A stretch of 64,000 bases of DNA from Daejeonella sp. Lineage in GTDB: Bacteria; Bacteroidota; Bacteroidia; Sphingobacteriales; Sphingobacteriaceae. Under the pieces are notes generated by a model. The model was not told the DNA's origin. It did no database searches and was given only the letters and a program-made list of their open reading frames with translations. The position numbers and the translations under genes are program-made. Each line of letters begins with the position of its first letter. Position 1 is the first letter of the stretch. The DNA lies in NCBI RefSeq assembly GCF_030684675.1, contig NZ_JAUXXZ010000009.1, positions 62,001-126,000 on the forward strand. The letters are read 5' to 3'. This document shows, piece by piece, positions 19,764 to 27,800 of this stretch.

Positions 19764-19789
19764 AAAAAACCTCCGAAAGGAGGTTTTTT
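19764..19789. terminator. Bidirectional terminator nadE / lipoprotein
   Basis: A perfect hairpin: AAAAAACCTCC (19764-19774), a GAAA tetraloop, then GGAGGTTTTTT (19779-19789). A run of A before and T after the stem make it effective on both strands for the convergent genes. Confidence 0.92.
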
Positions 19790-19816
19790 ATTTGTAAAAA
19801 TGGGGTTTACCTTGTA

Positions 19817-20308
19817 TTAATTATTAGGCTTAACCTTTACACTATCGCCATCTATCTTCACTTTACCGTCTTCATCTTTCATCTTCATCTCATCTCCGTC
19901 AATTTTGATCTTAGCACCATCCGGGTATTTAATTTTGATCTTATCACCATCGCGTTTAACTTTTGTTTCATCAAGCATCCATTTACCATCTGCTTGCATG
20001 AGCGCATGATTCACAACCAAACCTGTTTGAAATAAAGTATCACCCGCATTATTGGTATAGAACTCTACAGGAACTCTTTCAATACTGTCAATAGCCCATC
20101 CTGTTTGTGGATCCATAATGATATAAACTGTCTTTCCGGTATTCAGATTCGTATAATTCCCGGGTACGACTCTGGCTTCAGCTTCGGTATACTCAGACTC
20201 AGTAGCCATCGTTGAATCGCCATCCATATCGTTCTTTTTATCGCTGTTACATCCTATAAAAGCTGAACTTATAATCACAGCAAATAGAATTGATTTAATG
20301 TTTTTCAT
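19817..20308 (-). CDS. Lipoprotein with C-terminal KIK/DGD repeats (paralog 1)
   Basis: The product is 163 aa with a lipoprotein signal (AVIISSAFIGC). Residues about 45-110 form a small globular region (VPGNYTNLNTGKTVYII, GWAIDS, NNAGDTLFQTGLVVN) shared with the next gene. The tail (about 115-163) alternates Lys-Ile-Lys with Asp-Gly-Asp, giving short amphipathic strands between acidic turns. No family is recognised. The shared domain and adjacent position show that it arose with the 20441 gene by tandem duplication. It is probably on the periplasmic or outer membrane surface. Confidence 0.75.
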   Translation of the reverse strand: MKNIKSILFAVIISSAFIGCNSDKKNDMDGDSTMATESEYTEAEARVVPGNYTNLNTGKTVYIIMDPQTGWAIDSIERVPVEFYTNNAGDTLFQTGLVVNHALMQADGKWMLDETKVKRDGDKIKIKYPDGAKIKIDGDEMKMKDEDGKVKIDGDSVKVKPNN

Positions 20309-20440
20309 TTTTTTTAGTTTTAAAAGGCTTAATGATTAGAAAGCAATGTGGCGTGTTTTGCTTATCAGAAAAGAATGTTCTTCAATCCCACATAACAAAT
20401 ATTCCATTTGTAATACTCTCTTAATTTTTATATATGAAAT

Positions 20441-20971
20441 TTAATTTTTTTGTTTTGTGACAACTCCGTCTTCAATTTTTGTTTTTGAATCGCCGTCTTT
20501 GATCTTTACATCGCCGTCTTCATCAATTTTCTTTTTGTAGTCACCATCTTTGATCTTTATATCACCATCACCTTCAACTTTGATCTTGTAATCACCATCT
20601 TTAATTTTATAGTCATCACCATCAACTTTTTTCTTGTAATCGTCATATTTGATCTTTATTTCTTCATCATCAATTTTAACCTTGGTTTCATCCACATCAT
20701 AGTATCCTCCTTCTGAAGCAATAAGTTTATCGTTTACAATAATACCGGTAGTGAAGATGGTGTCCTTATTGTTGTTAACGTAGAGATAAACCGGCTTCCT
20801 GGTTTCACTGTTGATGGCATAGCCTGTTTCCGGGTCGGCAATAACCATAATTGAATCTCCGGTATTGAGATCTACATAGGTTCCGGGTTCAACTTTGCCT
20901 CCATTGTTACAGGATGCGAGAGCCAGTAAGGATACTGCGCTCATTAATTTAATAGAAGTTTTCATAGTCAT
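20441..20971 (-). CDS. Lipoprotein with C-terminal KIK/DGD repeats (paralog 2)
   Basis: The product is 176 aa with a lipoprotein signal (LMSAVSLLALASC). The N-terminal domain (EPGTYVDLNTGDSIMVIADPE ... NNNKDTIFTTGIIVN) clearly aligns with the 19817 gene. The C-terminal 75 residues are a longer and cleaner repeat of about 9-11 residues (KIKDGDYK-type units), rich in Lys, Asp, Gly and Ile. The DGD turns could bind divalent cations, but this is inference. The repeat number differs between the paralogs, as expected if the tail expands by slippage. Function unknown. Confidence 0.75.
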   Translation of the reverse strand: MTMKTSIKLMSAVSLLALASCNNGGKVEPGTYVDLNTGDSIMVIADPETGYAINSETRKPVYLYVNNNKDTIFTTGIIVNDKLIASEGGYYDVDETKVKIDDEEIKIKYDDYKKKVDGDDYKIKDGDYKIKVEGDGDIKIKDGDYKKKIDEDGDVKIKDGDSKTKIEDGVVTKQKN

Positions 20972-21107
20972 TTTTGGTTAATAAAGGGTTAACAATCAAT
21001 CTGGTAAAAGTTTTAAAAAATAAAACCGGGTAATTAAGAATTCAGACTGAAGTTTGAGAATGGAAAATTTCATATTTCCCATTCCCTATTCCCATTATTA
21101 AAAATGC

Positions 21108-22073
21108 CTATATCATCGTTGCACGTACACGTTCAAGCAGGGCTTTGGTTTTAAGGATACCTTCATATTCTCCCAATTGCTCCCCTTCGTATTCAATCCC
21201 CACATAGCCTTTAAATCCTGAATCCTTAACAATTTTAAGCATTCTATTATAATCGGTTTCGATGCAATTACCTTGTGCATCAAAGTCCATAGATTTTGCA
21301 CTTACCGCTTTGGCATAAGCCATCATTTCATAAGTACCTTTATATTTATCATATTCTTCAATGCATTTATTCTTACTATCACGAGTGAGGCAAAAGTTAT
21401 TAAAGTCTGGTAGGGTACCTACATTTTTCATGCCAACATTCTTCATTACGGTCGAAAGCCAGTAACCATTTGAGCTATATCCTCCATGGTTTTCAACGAT
21501 GACATTGATATTCTCTTTTACAGCATACTCACCTAAAAGTCCGAGACCCTCAATAGCTGCCTTCTGTACATCTTCTGCGCTGCCTACCCCATAAGCATTC
21601 ACCCGGATAGAGCTGCAGCCCAGATATTTGGCAGCTTCTACCCACTTTTTATGGTTATCTACAGCCTGAGTGCGCTTTGTGGTATCGAGTTCTCCTAAAT
21701 TGCCTTCTCCATCACACATGATCAGATGATTTTTTACACCATTATCAGAGCAGCGTTTCAGTAATTCGTTCAGGTATGCGGTGTCCTTTGCTTTATCCTT
21801 GAAAAAGGTGTTAACATATTCCACTGCACTGATACCAAATTCTTTTTTGGTTATCACCGGAAAATCCAGATTGTCTATTTTTTTGCTACGAAGTGTTCTG
21901 TGCAATGACCACTGTGCAAGAGAGATCTCGAAAAATGAGTTTTTTATATCTGCTGCGTTTGAATGATTACGCGGGTTCATTTTCCCTGAACATGAATAAA
22001 ATGCAGAGGGCAAAATTGCAATTCCTGCAAGGCCTGTGACCTGTTGTATGAATTTACGGCGGTTGTTAGACAT
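21108..22073 (-). CDS. Exported sugar phosphate isomerase/epimerase-like TIM-barrel protein
   Basis: A 321-aa xylose isomerase-like TIM barrel. The N terminus has a Tat-type signal (NNRRKFIQQVTGLAGIAILP) ending in a Cys (FYSCSGK), so the protein may be exported folded and possibly lipidated. Barrel residues likely to bind metal include the Glu in NVIVENHGGYSS, the Asp in TLPDFNNF and the Glu in YVGIEYEGEQ. Exported members of this family occur with keto-sugar and glycoside pathways in Bacteroidota. It stands alone here, so its substrate is unknown. Confidence 0.85.
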   Translation of the reverse strand: MSNNRRKFIQQVTGLAGIAILPSAFYSCSGKMNPRNHSNAADIKNSFFEISLAQWSLHRTLRSKKIDNLDFPVITKKEFGISAVEYVNTFFKDKAKDTAYLNELLKRCSDNGVKNHLIMCDGEGNLGELDTTKRTQAVDNHKKWVEAAKYLGCSSIRVNAYGVGSAEDVQKAAIEGLGLLGEYAVKENINVIVENHGGYSSNGYWLSTVMKNVGMKNVGTLPDFNNFCLTRDSKNKCIEEYDKYKGTYEMMAYAKAVSAKSMDFDAQGNCIETDYNRMLKIVKDSGFKGYVGIEYEGEQLGEYEGILKTKALLERVRATMI

Positions 22074-22365
22074 GTATCGTTTTTTTAAATTGGTGAATTT
22101 TGAATTTACGATAAATAAAATTATGGTGAAAATTTAAGGGAGATAATATTTAATGGTCAATTATTGGAATCGTGTTTTAAATGCCGGAATTAATCATTTA
22201 TCATAGAACCGTCAGATGCTTGTAACAAAGCTGAAAATTGAACATTTTGCCCTTCAAAATACGTTCCTTTGTATAGTGAATTAATGAATTATAAAGGTTC
22301 TGTGATCCTTATATAAAGCACGAGCCTGAATAAGATCTGGTTTTTAGTTTAGTTTTAGTTTAGTG
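22074..22365. other. Gene-free stretch upstream of an orphan plus-strand terminator
   Basis: No coding frame stands out. The region lies between two minus-strand genes but ends in a hairpin and T tract oriented for plus-strand transcription. A run TTTTTAGTTTAGTTTTAGTT sits just before the hairpin. It could encode a small RNA; no clear TAnnTTTG promoter was found. Confidence 0.3.
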
Positions 22366-22400
22366 AGATCCGTTCTTTTCAGAACGGATCTTTGTTTTTA
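22366..22400 (+). terminator. Orphan plus-strand terminator
   Basis: AGATCCGTTCT (22366-22376), loop TTTC, and AGAACGGATCT (22381-22391) form a perfect 11-bp stem followed by TTGTTTTT. On the minus strand no T tract follows, so it is not a good terminator for lnt, whose stop is at 22398. Confidence 0.7.
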
Positions 22401-24029
22401 AAATACCTCAGAATTTCGTTTTTTCAATAATGCTATTACCAGAATAAGTGCAAATACACCACTTCCTATTGATCCGCCTCTGGCTATATAATCGCCAAAC
22501 CTGACATAAAAACTAAGTTCTTCATTCAGGTTAATATCCTGTTTAATAGCTCCCTGAACCCACCATTGGGTTCGCTGAACAATATCGCCACGTTGGTTAA
22601 TAAATGCTGAAATTCCGGTGTTTGCCGACCTTGCCACCCATCTTCTGGTTTCAATTGCCCTGAGTTTGGCATAGTGCAGGTGCTGATCTTTGCCTGAAGT
22701 ATTTCCCCACCAGCCATCATTGGTAATTATCGCAATGAATTGCGCGTCTTTTTTTATGTATTCGGCTACATATTCACCCCAGATTGATTCATAACAAATT
22801 ACAGGAGCAGAACCAATGCCACTTTGGGAATAAAATACCGAGGGTTCATCCTGCTTTCCATAACTCCCGGTAGCTCCTCCAAATGCAGCAAAAGCAGGTT
22901 TTAAGAAGGATAATGCGTTCGAAAAGGGGGTTTGTTCGACACCCGGAACAAGTTTCGACTTATGATAGAATTGCAGTGTGCCTGAATTTTCTATAGATAC
23001 TGCAGCATTGAACACATCAAAATAAATTCCGCTATTTCTGTTGTATCGCGCAGTAACTGTCGCAGCTGAATCATAAATGGCAAAACTCTCAATTCCGGAG
23101 ATTAGATTTGAATTTTTGTACTTATTCAGAAAATTCTGAATTGTTTTAAAGTTTTCATCCTCCCTGAATGTTTTCTCTTCCGTGCCCTGTGATATTGCAG
23201 TTTCCGGCCAGATGAAATATTCGGTATTGCTTTGCCCCACTGAATCCGAAAGATGAATCAAACGATTAATTTGTTCGGAAGGTGGCATGGTTCCGAATTT
23301 TTTATAGGGATCGATGTTAGGTTGTACGACAACAATATTAGCCGGATTTGATTTTTCAGTGTGGGTGAAATAAATGAATAGTGAAATTAATATCGGTAAT
23401 GTGACCAGTATTAATGTTGGTAAAATCAAGCGGATTCTATTCAATTTTAAAGTACCAGCCTTTATGGCCAGCCAGATCTCAAAAAATAAAATATTTGAGA
23501 GGAGGACCCATAATGTACCACCGTAAACACCGGTATACTCATACCATTGTACCAACTGATGAGTAGCTGCGAAACCATTTCCGAGGTTCATCCAGGGGAA
23601 TGCGAGGTCCCAGCTTTGATGCAGGTATTCGTAGCCAATCCAGAAACAGATTAGTCCGGCATAAGCCCATACTTTTGAAGTGATTAATCTTAATCTATAG
23701 TAGAGCCAGAATGCAAGAGTCATTAAAACTGCTCCCAAACCAAAGGGGATCAGTGAAATCAGGGCAGCAACCCAGGTAGGTATTGCCGAATCCAGGGAAT
23801 TGAAAACCCAGTAAATACTGGCTGTATTCCATGCAAAAAAGCAAAGAAAGGCTGTCCGGAAAATCAATTTCCCTTTTTTCTTTGCTTGCGCCCCAATAAT
23901 GTTTTCTGTCGCCAGTAATATAGGAACAAGCGCTATTAGTAGAATTGGGGAGCTGAATGGAATCGGTGGCCAGGCGAACCAAAGTAAGAAGGCGCTTAAA
24001 AGTGCAAGCTGATAATTTCTTTTCATCAA
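22398..24029 (-). CDS. lnt: Apolipoprotein N-acyltransferase
   Basis: A 543-aa inner-membrane enzyme that adds the third acyl chain to lipoproteins. About six to seven N-terminal helices (residues 7-225) precede a periplasmic nitrilase domain whose catalytic triad is complete: Glu276 (WPETAIS), Lys357 (YHKSKLVPGVE) and Cys412 (VICYESIWG). One last membrane helix lies at the C terminus (about 518-536). The start overlaps the stop of the upstream 24026 gene by 4 bp (ATGA), so the two are translationally coupled. Confidence 0.95.
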   Translation of the reverse strand: MMKRNYQLALLSAFLLWFAWPPIPFSSPILLIALVPILLATENIIGAQAKKKGKLIFRTAFLCFFAWNTASIYWVFNSLDSAIPTWVAALISLIPFGLGAVLMTLAFWLYYRLRLITSKVWAYAGLICFWIGYEYLHQSWDLAFPWMNLGNGFAATHQLVQWYEYTGVYGGTLWVLLSNILFFEIWLAIKAGTLKLNRIRLILPTLILVTLPILISLFIYFTHTEKSNPANIVVVQPNIDPYKKFGTMPPSEQINRLIHLSDSVGQSNTEYFIWPETAISQGTEEKTFREDENFKTIQNFLNKYKNSNLISGIESFAIYDSAATVTARYNRNSGIYFDVFNAAVSIENSGTLQFYHKSKLVPGVEQTPFSNALSFLKPAFAAFGGATGSYGKQDEPSVFYSQSGIGSAPVICYESIWGEYVAEYIKKDAQFIAIITNDGWWGNTSGKDQHLHYAKLRAIETRRWVARSANTGISAFINQRGDIVQRTQWWVQGAIKQDINLNEELSFYVRFGDYIARGGSIGSGVFALILVIALLKKRNSEVF

Positions 24030-24652
24030 AGTCTGGCTAAGATTTCGGCTTTTTTATTTTCATACTCTTCCTGACTGATGAGTTGTTTTTCGTACAGCGT
24101 TTTTAGTTTCTGCAGCTTTTGGGTTAGTTCGTCTTCAGGCTCTGCTATTTGTACCTCTGCAATTGATGGAGGAGTCTGATCCTCGATTTCTATGTATGAT
24201 GCATAGTCATCCCCAAGATTCTCATTCTGCAAGACGCTGATTTTTTCATCAAATCCTGGCAAGGTCTTTACTTTTTCCAGTTGTTCATTGCAGAACTGAT
24301 AGAGTTTACGTGCCTGAACTTTTGGAATGAAATCTATGGCGATGTTTTCACCTCTCTGCGGGATGGTAATAAACTTAGATCCAAAGAACTCTTCTTTGAA
24401 AGAAACCTCTTTCACTTCAGCCCATGGGAACGTTTTATAAGCCGTAGTAAGCCCCAGATTTTCAGGTATACAAAATACAATACGTTTATTGGTTACTGCG
24501 ATGCAATCTGGAATCAGGGTTACGGCAGGCTTTTTTTGTATTGCCAGATAGATAACGGCCTCACCTGAGGTAAGCATATCCCGTAGTTTCCCTAGAACTT
24601 TTTCTGCAGTTCTTGGATCCTGATCATCTGTTAAATATTGTTCAATTAACAT
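24026..24652 (-). CDS. PH-like domain plus SHOCT domain protein
   Basis: A 208-aa soluble protein. Residues about 25-125 look like a bacterial PH domain (EAVIYLAIQKKP, CIAVTNKRIVFC, FPWAEVKEVSFKEEFFGSKFIT). The last 32 residues form a SHOCT motif (KLKTLYEKQLISQEEYENKKAEIL), a short helical element often at protein ends. It may help recruit partners to membranes; the actual role is unknown. It is coupled to lnt by a 4-bp overlap and lies 26 bp after rsmI. Confidence 0.8.
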   Translation of the reverse strand: MLIEQYLTDDQDPRTAEKVLGKLRDMLTSGEAVIYLAIQKKPAVTLIPDCIAVTNKRIVFCIPENLGLTTAYKTFPWAEVKEVSFKEEFFGSKFITIPQRGENIAIDFIPKVQARKLYQFCNEQLEKVKTLPGFDEKISVLQNENLGDDYASYIEIEDQTPPSIAEVQIAEPEDELTQKLQKLKTLYEKQLISQEEYENKKAEILARL

Positions 24653-24678
24653 AATCTAGTATTTAATAATTATAAATT

Positions 24679-25350
24679 TTATTTGCCTGCTACACAAATA
24701 ACTATCTCACCCTTTAAGGTATGAGTTTCAAAATGTATTTTAATTTCCTCAAGAGTGCCTCTAACAGTCTCTTCAAACAGCTTGGTTAATTCTCTCGAAA
24801 CTGACGCCTGTCTCTCTGGTCCAAAGTACTGTGCGAACTCTTCGAGTGTTTTTAAAAGTCGGTGTGGCGATTCGTAAAATATCATCGTCCGGCTTTCGTT
24901 TACCAGTTCTTTCATTCGCGTTTGCCGACCTTTCTTAACTGGCAGGAAGCCTTCAAATGTAAAACGATCGGCAGCCAGACCTGAATTAACCAGGGCAGGA
25001 ACAAATGCAGTAGCACCCGGCAGGCATTCTATTGGCAGATCATTACGGATTGCTTCACGAACGAGTAAAAATCCCGGGTCGGAGATCGCCGGTGTACCTG
25101 CATCAGAAATTAATGCGATTTGTTTGCCCTCTTTAAGGAAGCGAATTACCTCTGTTACCGACTTATGCTCATTATGCTGGTGGTGCGAAAATAATTTCTT
25201 GTCTATCCCAAAATGCTTCAGCAGAGGCGCGCTGGTGCGGGTATCTTCTGCCAGGATCAGGTCTACTTCCTTCAGAATGCGAACTGCCCTGAAACTCATG
25301 TCTTCCAGATTGCCGATCGGTGTAGGTACAAGATAAAGTCTGCCGCTCAT
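24679..25350 (-). CDS. rsmI: 16S rRNA (cytidine1402-2'-O)-methyltransferase
   Basis: RsmI 2'-O-methylates C1402 in the 16S decoding centre. The 223-aa protein has the SAM-binding tetrapyrrole-methylase fold with YLVPTPIGNLEDMSFRAVRIL at the N terminus (key residues PTPIGNL), LAEDTRTS, ALISDAGTPAISDPG and LPGATAFVPALVNSGLA. I chose the ATG at 25350 (MSGRLYLVPTP); the in-frame ATG at 25377 adds nine basic residues not typical of the family. It leads a leftward rsmI / PH-SHOCT / lnt group. Confidence 0.95.
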   Translation of the reverse strand: MSGRLYLVPTPIGNLEDMSFRAVRILKEVDLILAEDTRTSAPLLKHFGIDKKLFSHHQHNEHKSVTEVIRFLKEGKQIALISDAGTPAISDPGFLLVREAIRNDLPIECLPGATAFVPALVNSGLAADRFTFEGFLPVKKGRQTRMKELVNESRTMIFYESPHRLLKTLEEFAQYFGPERQASVSRELTKLFEETVRGTLEEIKIHFETHTLKGEIVICVAGK

Positions 25351-25421
25351 TATTTCTATTCTTTTTCGGTTATTCATTCTGGAAAAACTCCAAAATCAAA
25401 GCCCAAACCCCAAACTGTTTA

Positions 25422-25429
25422 TATCTTTG
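25422..25429 (+). promoter_or_regulatory. Candidate -7 element of serS
   Basis: TATCTTTG matches the Bacteroidota TAnnTTTG element and lies 17 bp before the serS start codon. No TTTG-like -33 box is seen at 19-20 bp upstream, so the call is weak. Confidence 0.35.
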
Positions 25430-25445
25430 TCTAAAATTATTAAAG

Positions 25446-26717
25446 ATGCTGCAAGTTAGTTATATCCGCGAAAATAGGGAGGAAGTTTTAAATCGTTTAT
25501 CTGTCAGGAATTTTAAAAATCCTGAACTGGTTGATCAGATCATAAAGCTTGATGATGACCGTCGTCAGACTCAAACTCTTTTGGATTCTATTGCTGCCGA
25601 GGCTAATGCCGCTGCAAAAAGGGTTGGAGAACTGATGCGTCAGGGCTTAAAAGAGGAGGCTGAAGCAATAAAGACACAGACTACAACATTCAAAGAACAA
25701 ACACGTATGCTCGGAGATAAACTTTCTGCCATTGAAATCCTCTTGCAGGCTGAGTTGGTGCTTTTGCCTAATTTACCTCATCAATCGGTACCCAAAGGCT
25801 TTGGAGCCGATGATAATCAGGTTGCATCAGAACATGGAGTGATTCCCCAGCTCATGCAGGGTGCCTTACCTCATTGGGAACTCGCCGCAAAATATGACAT
25901 CATAGATTTTGAACTGGGCAATAAAATTGCCGGTGCCGGTTTCCCGGTTTATAAGGGTAAGGGTGCGAAACTACAACGTGCGCTGATAAATTTCTTTCTT
26001 GATAATGCAGATGCAGCAGGTTACCGTGAGATGCAGCCACCAATTGTTGTGAATGAGGCCTCAGGTTTCGGTACCGGACAACTTCCCGATAAGGAAGGAC
26101 AGATGTATCATATTACCGGCGATAATCTTTATCTGATTCCTACTGCCGAGGTTCCGGTCACAAATCTATACCGTGACGTGATTCTGAAAGAGGAAGAATT
26201 ACCGATAAAAAATTGCGCATATACCCCATGTTTCCGCCGTGAAGCAGGGTCTTATGGTGCACATGTTCGCGGATTAAACCGTCTTCATCAGTTCGATAAG
26301 GTTGAGATTGTACAGGTTGTTCATCCTGATCACTCTTACGATGTTTTGGAAGATATGAGCAATTATGTTCAATCCTTATTGAAAAAACTTGAATTGCCAT
26401 ACCGTGTACTTAGTTTGTGCGGTGGTGATATGGGCTTCACTTCTGCAAAAACTTATGACATGGAAGTTTGGTGTGCTGCCCAGGCACGCTGGCTGGAAGT
26501 TTCTTCAGTTTCCAATTTTGAAACATATCAGAGTAATCGCCTTAAACTGCGTTATAAGAGCGGCGATGGAAAGCCTCAGCTCGCTCATACTTTAAATGGA
26601 AGTGCACTGGCATTGCCGCGTATTGTGGCTTCTCTGTTGGAAAATAATCAGGATGAAAAGGGTATAAAAATTCCGACTGCTCTTGTGCCTTATACAGGTT
26701 TTGAGTATATCAACTAG
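25446..26717 (+). CDS. serS: Seryl-tRNA synthetase
   Basis: A 423-aa class II aminoacyl-tRNA synthetase. The N-terminal long antiparallel coiled coil (about residues 27-105) reaches the tRNA(Ser) variable arm. Class II motifs are present: TAEVPVTNLYRD in the serine pocket, motif 2 FRREAGSYGAHVRGLNRLHQF (key residues FRREAG), and motif 3 NGSALALPRIVASLLENNQ. Length and order are normal. It is a single gene divergent from rsmI. Confidence 0.97.
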   Translation: MLQVSYIRENREEVLNRLSVRNFKNPELVDQIIKLDDDRRQTQTLLDSIAAEANAAAKRVGELMRQGLKEEAEAIKTQTTTFKEQTRMLGDKLSAIEILLQAELVLLPNLPHQSVPKGFGADDNQVASEHGVIPQLMQGALPHWELAAKYDIIDFELGNKIAGAGFPVYKGKGAKLQRALINFFLDNADAAGYREMQPPIVVNEASGFGTGQLPDKEGQMYHITGDNLYLIPTAEVPVTNLYRDVILKEEELPIKNCAYTPCFRREAGSYGAHVRGLNRLHQFDKVEIVQVVHPDHSYDVLEDMSNYVQSLLKKLELPYRVLSLCGGDMGFTSAKTYDMEVWCAAQARWLEVSSVSNFETYQSNRLKLRYKSGDGKPQLAHTLNGSALALPRIVASLLENNQDEKGIKIPTALVPYTGFEYIN

Positions 26718-26847
26718 GCTTTTTAACAGAATACGTTTAATTAACCTGAATCGATATAAGGAAGGGTAAAATAATACAGTTATAATTTCCAAATTAGGCT
26801 CCAGAGCCTGAATAATTTGATTTTGTAAAGCAATACCTGCGTGTTAT

Positions 26848-27040
26848 AGGCTAGTTCAGCCCTTTCCTCCGGAGTAGTTCCGGCAAGAAATCGCGTTCTA
26901 CATCAAATTACCAATAGCCGGAAGCTACCTCCTCCGGCAAGGTTTATTTTACCCGCACCTGTATTTCATCGGGAAGGGCAGCCCGGCAAAAGGACCACCT
27001 GGCATTTGAAATAAACCCGGGTGGCGGCTCTAGCTTTTTT
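26848..27040 (+). ncRNA. Candidate structured RNA downstream of serS
   Basis: A GC-rich 190-bp block stands out in AT-rich surroundings without a convincing frame. GGCTAG-TTC-AGCC at its start can pair with GGCT-CTAGC at its end, followed by TTTTTT. Inside, GTAGTTCCGG (26873-26882) pairs with CCGGAAGCTAC (26918-26928) with one bulge, and CCACC (26995-26999) with GGTGG (27020-27024). The size and layout resemble a 6S-like or regulatory RNA, but no known family signature is recognised. The rest of the 483-bp gap (26718-27200) contains another small hairpin (GGCAG ... CTGCC near 27092-27110) and no gene. Confidence 0.35.
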
Positions 27041-27200
27041 GCTTAATGAATTTCATAATATCTATTAAATCTGATGCAAAAAACCAGGGCAGAACACGGG
27101 ACTGCCGGAACCGAAGAGGCACAAACCCTGCTTTCTAAAACAAGAGAAAATCTGTCAAATAAACTTAACTCAGTAAGAGTTGATATCTCCTCAAGTTAAT

Positions 27201-27662
27201 TTAAAAAAGGTCAATAATCAATTCCAGGATTTTCCACATCAGCCAGACAAAAATCAGAATAAAGATGATAAGGAAGATTACGATCCAGAGTAGCGTACCC
27301 TTACCACTGCCCTGATGTTTTCCTTCTTCATAATATTCTTTCAGGAGACGGATGTTTCTTGAGTTTGATTTATAGGCAAAGTCAAATACTTGCCCAATGA
27401 TTGGGATTGCGCCAATGGTTGAGTCCAGAATCACATTCAGAAACATCAGAATTAGAACTTTCCGGCTTAGGCCATGTCTTGCCATGGTGAGTATCAACAC
27501 AATCGAAACTGCAAAACCCGAAATATCCCCCAAAACCGGAATTAAATTTAAGAGGGGGTCGATGCCAAATCTGAAATTCGTTCCGGGGACACGAAATCTT
27601 TCGTCCATCAGGTAGGAAACACGTTCTGCCCAGCTCAATTTTGGACTCAGCTTTTTTTGCAT
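27201..27662 (-). CDS. DUF4112 family membrane protein
   Basis: A 153-aa protein with the DUF4112 signature: LSYLMDERFRVPGTNFRFGIDPLL, then LIPVLGDISGFAVS and GAIPIIGQVFDFAYKSNSRN (key residues PxxGD, PxxGxxFD). Three membrane helices are predicted at about 40-62, 68-90 and 125-150. The function of the family is unknown. It is divergent from pyruvate carboxylase. Confidence 0.85.
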   Translation of the reverse strand: MQKKLSPKLSWAERVSYLMDERFRVPGTNFRFGIDPLLNLIPVLGDISGFAVSIVLILTMARHGLSRKVLILMFLNVILDSTIGAIPIIGQVFDFAYKSNSRNIRLLKEYYEEGKHQGSGKGTLLWIVIFLIIFILIFVWLMWKILELIIDLF

Positions 27663-27750
27663 AAAAAATTGTTTAGTTTATTTTATCCAGATGGCTATCC
27701 AAATTAGTGCCATTTTCATCAAAAAAATAAGTTTTTGAACCAAAATCTTA

Positions 27751-27782
27751 TTTGGTATCAGGTTTTTAATTTTTTACCTTAG
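27751..27782 (+). promoter_or_regulatory. Candidate promoter of pyruvate carboxylase
   Basis: TTTG (27751-27754), a 20-bp spacer, and TACCTTAG (27775-27782), one base from TAnnTTTG. The start codon is 18 bp downstream, so the leader would be short. Confidence 0.5.
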
Positions 27783-27800
27783 GAACAAATTAGGTTATTT

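Noticed and set aside
26848-27040. tmRNA or RNase P RNA downstream of serS
   Set aside because: No CCA-type tRNA-like end or tag frame, and no GAGGAAAGTCC/ACAGAA core motifs on either strand, so neither identity is supported.
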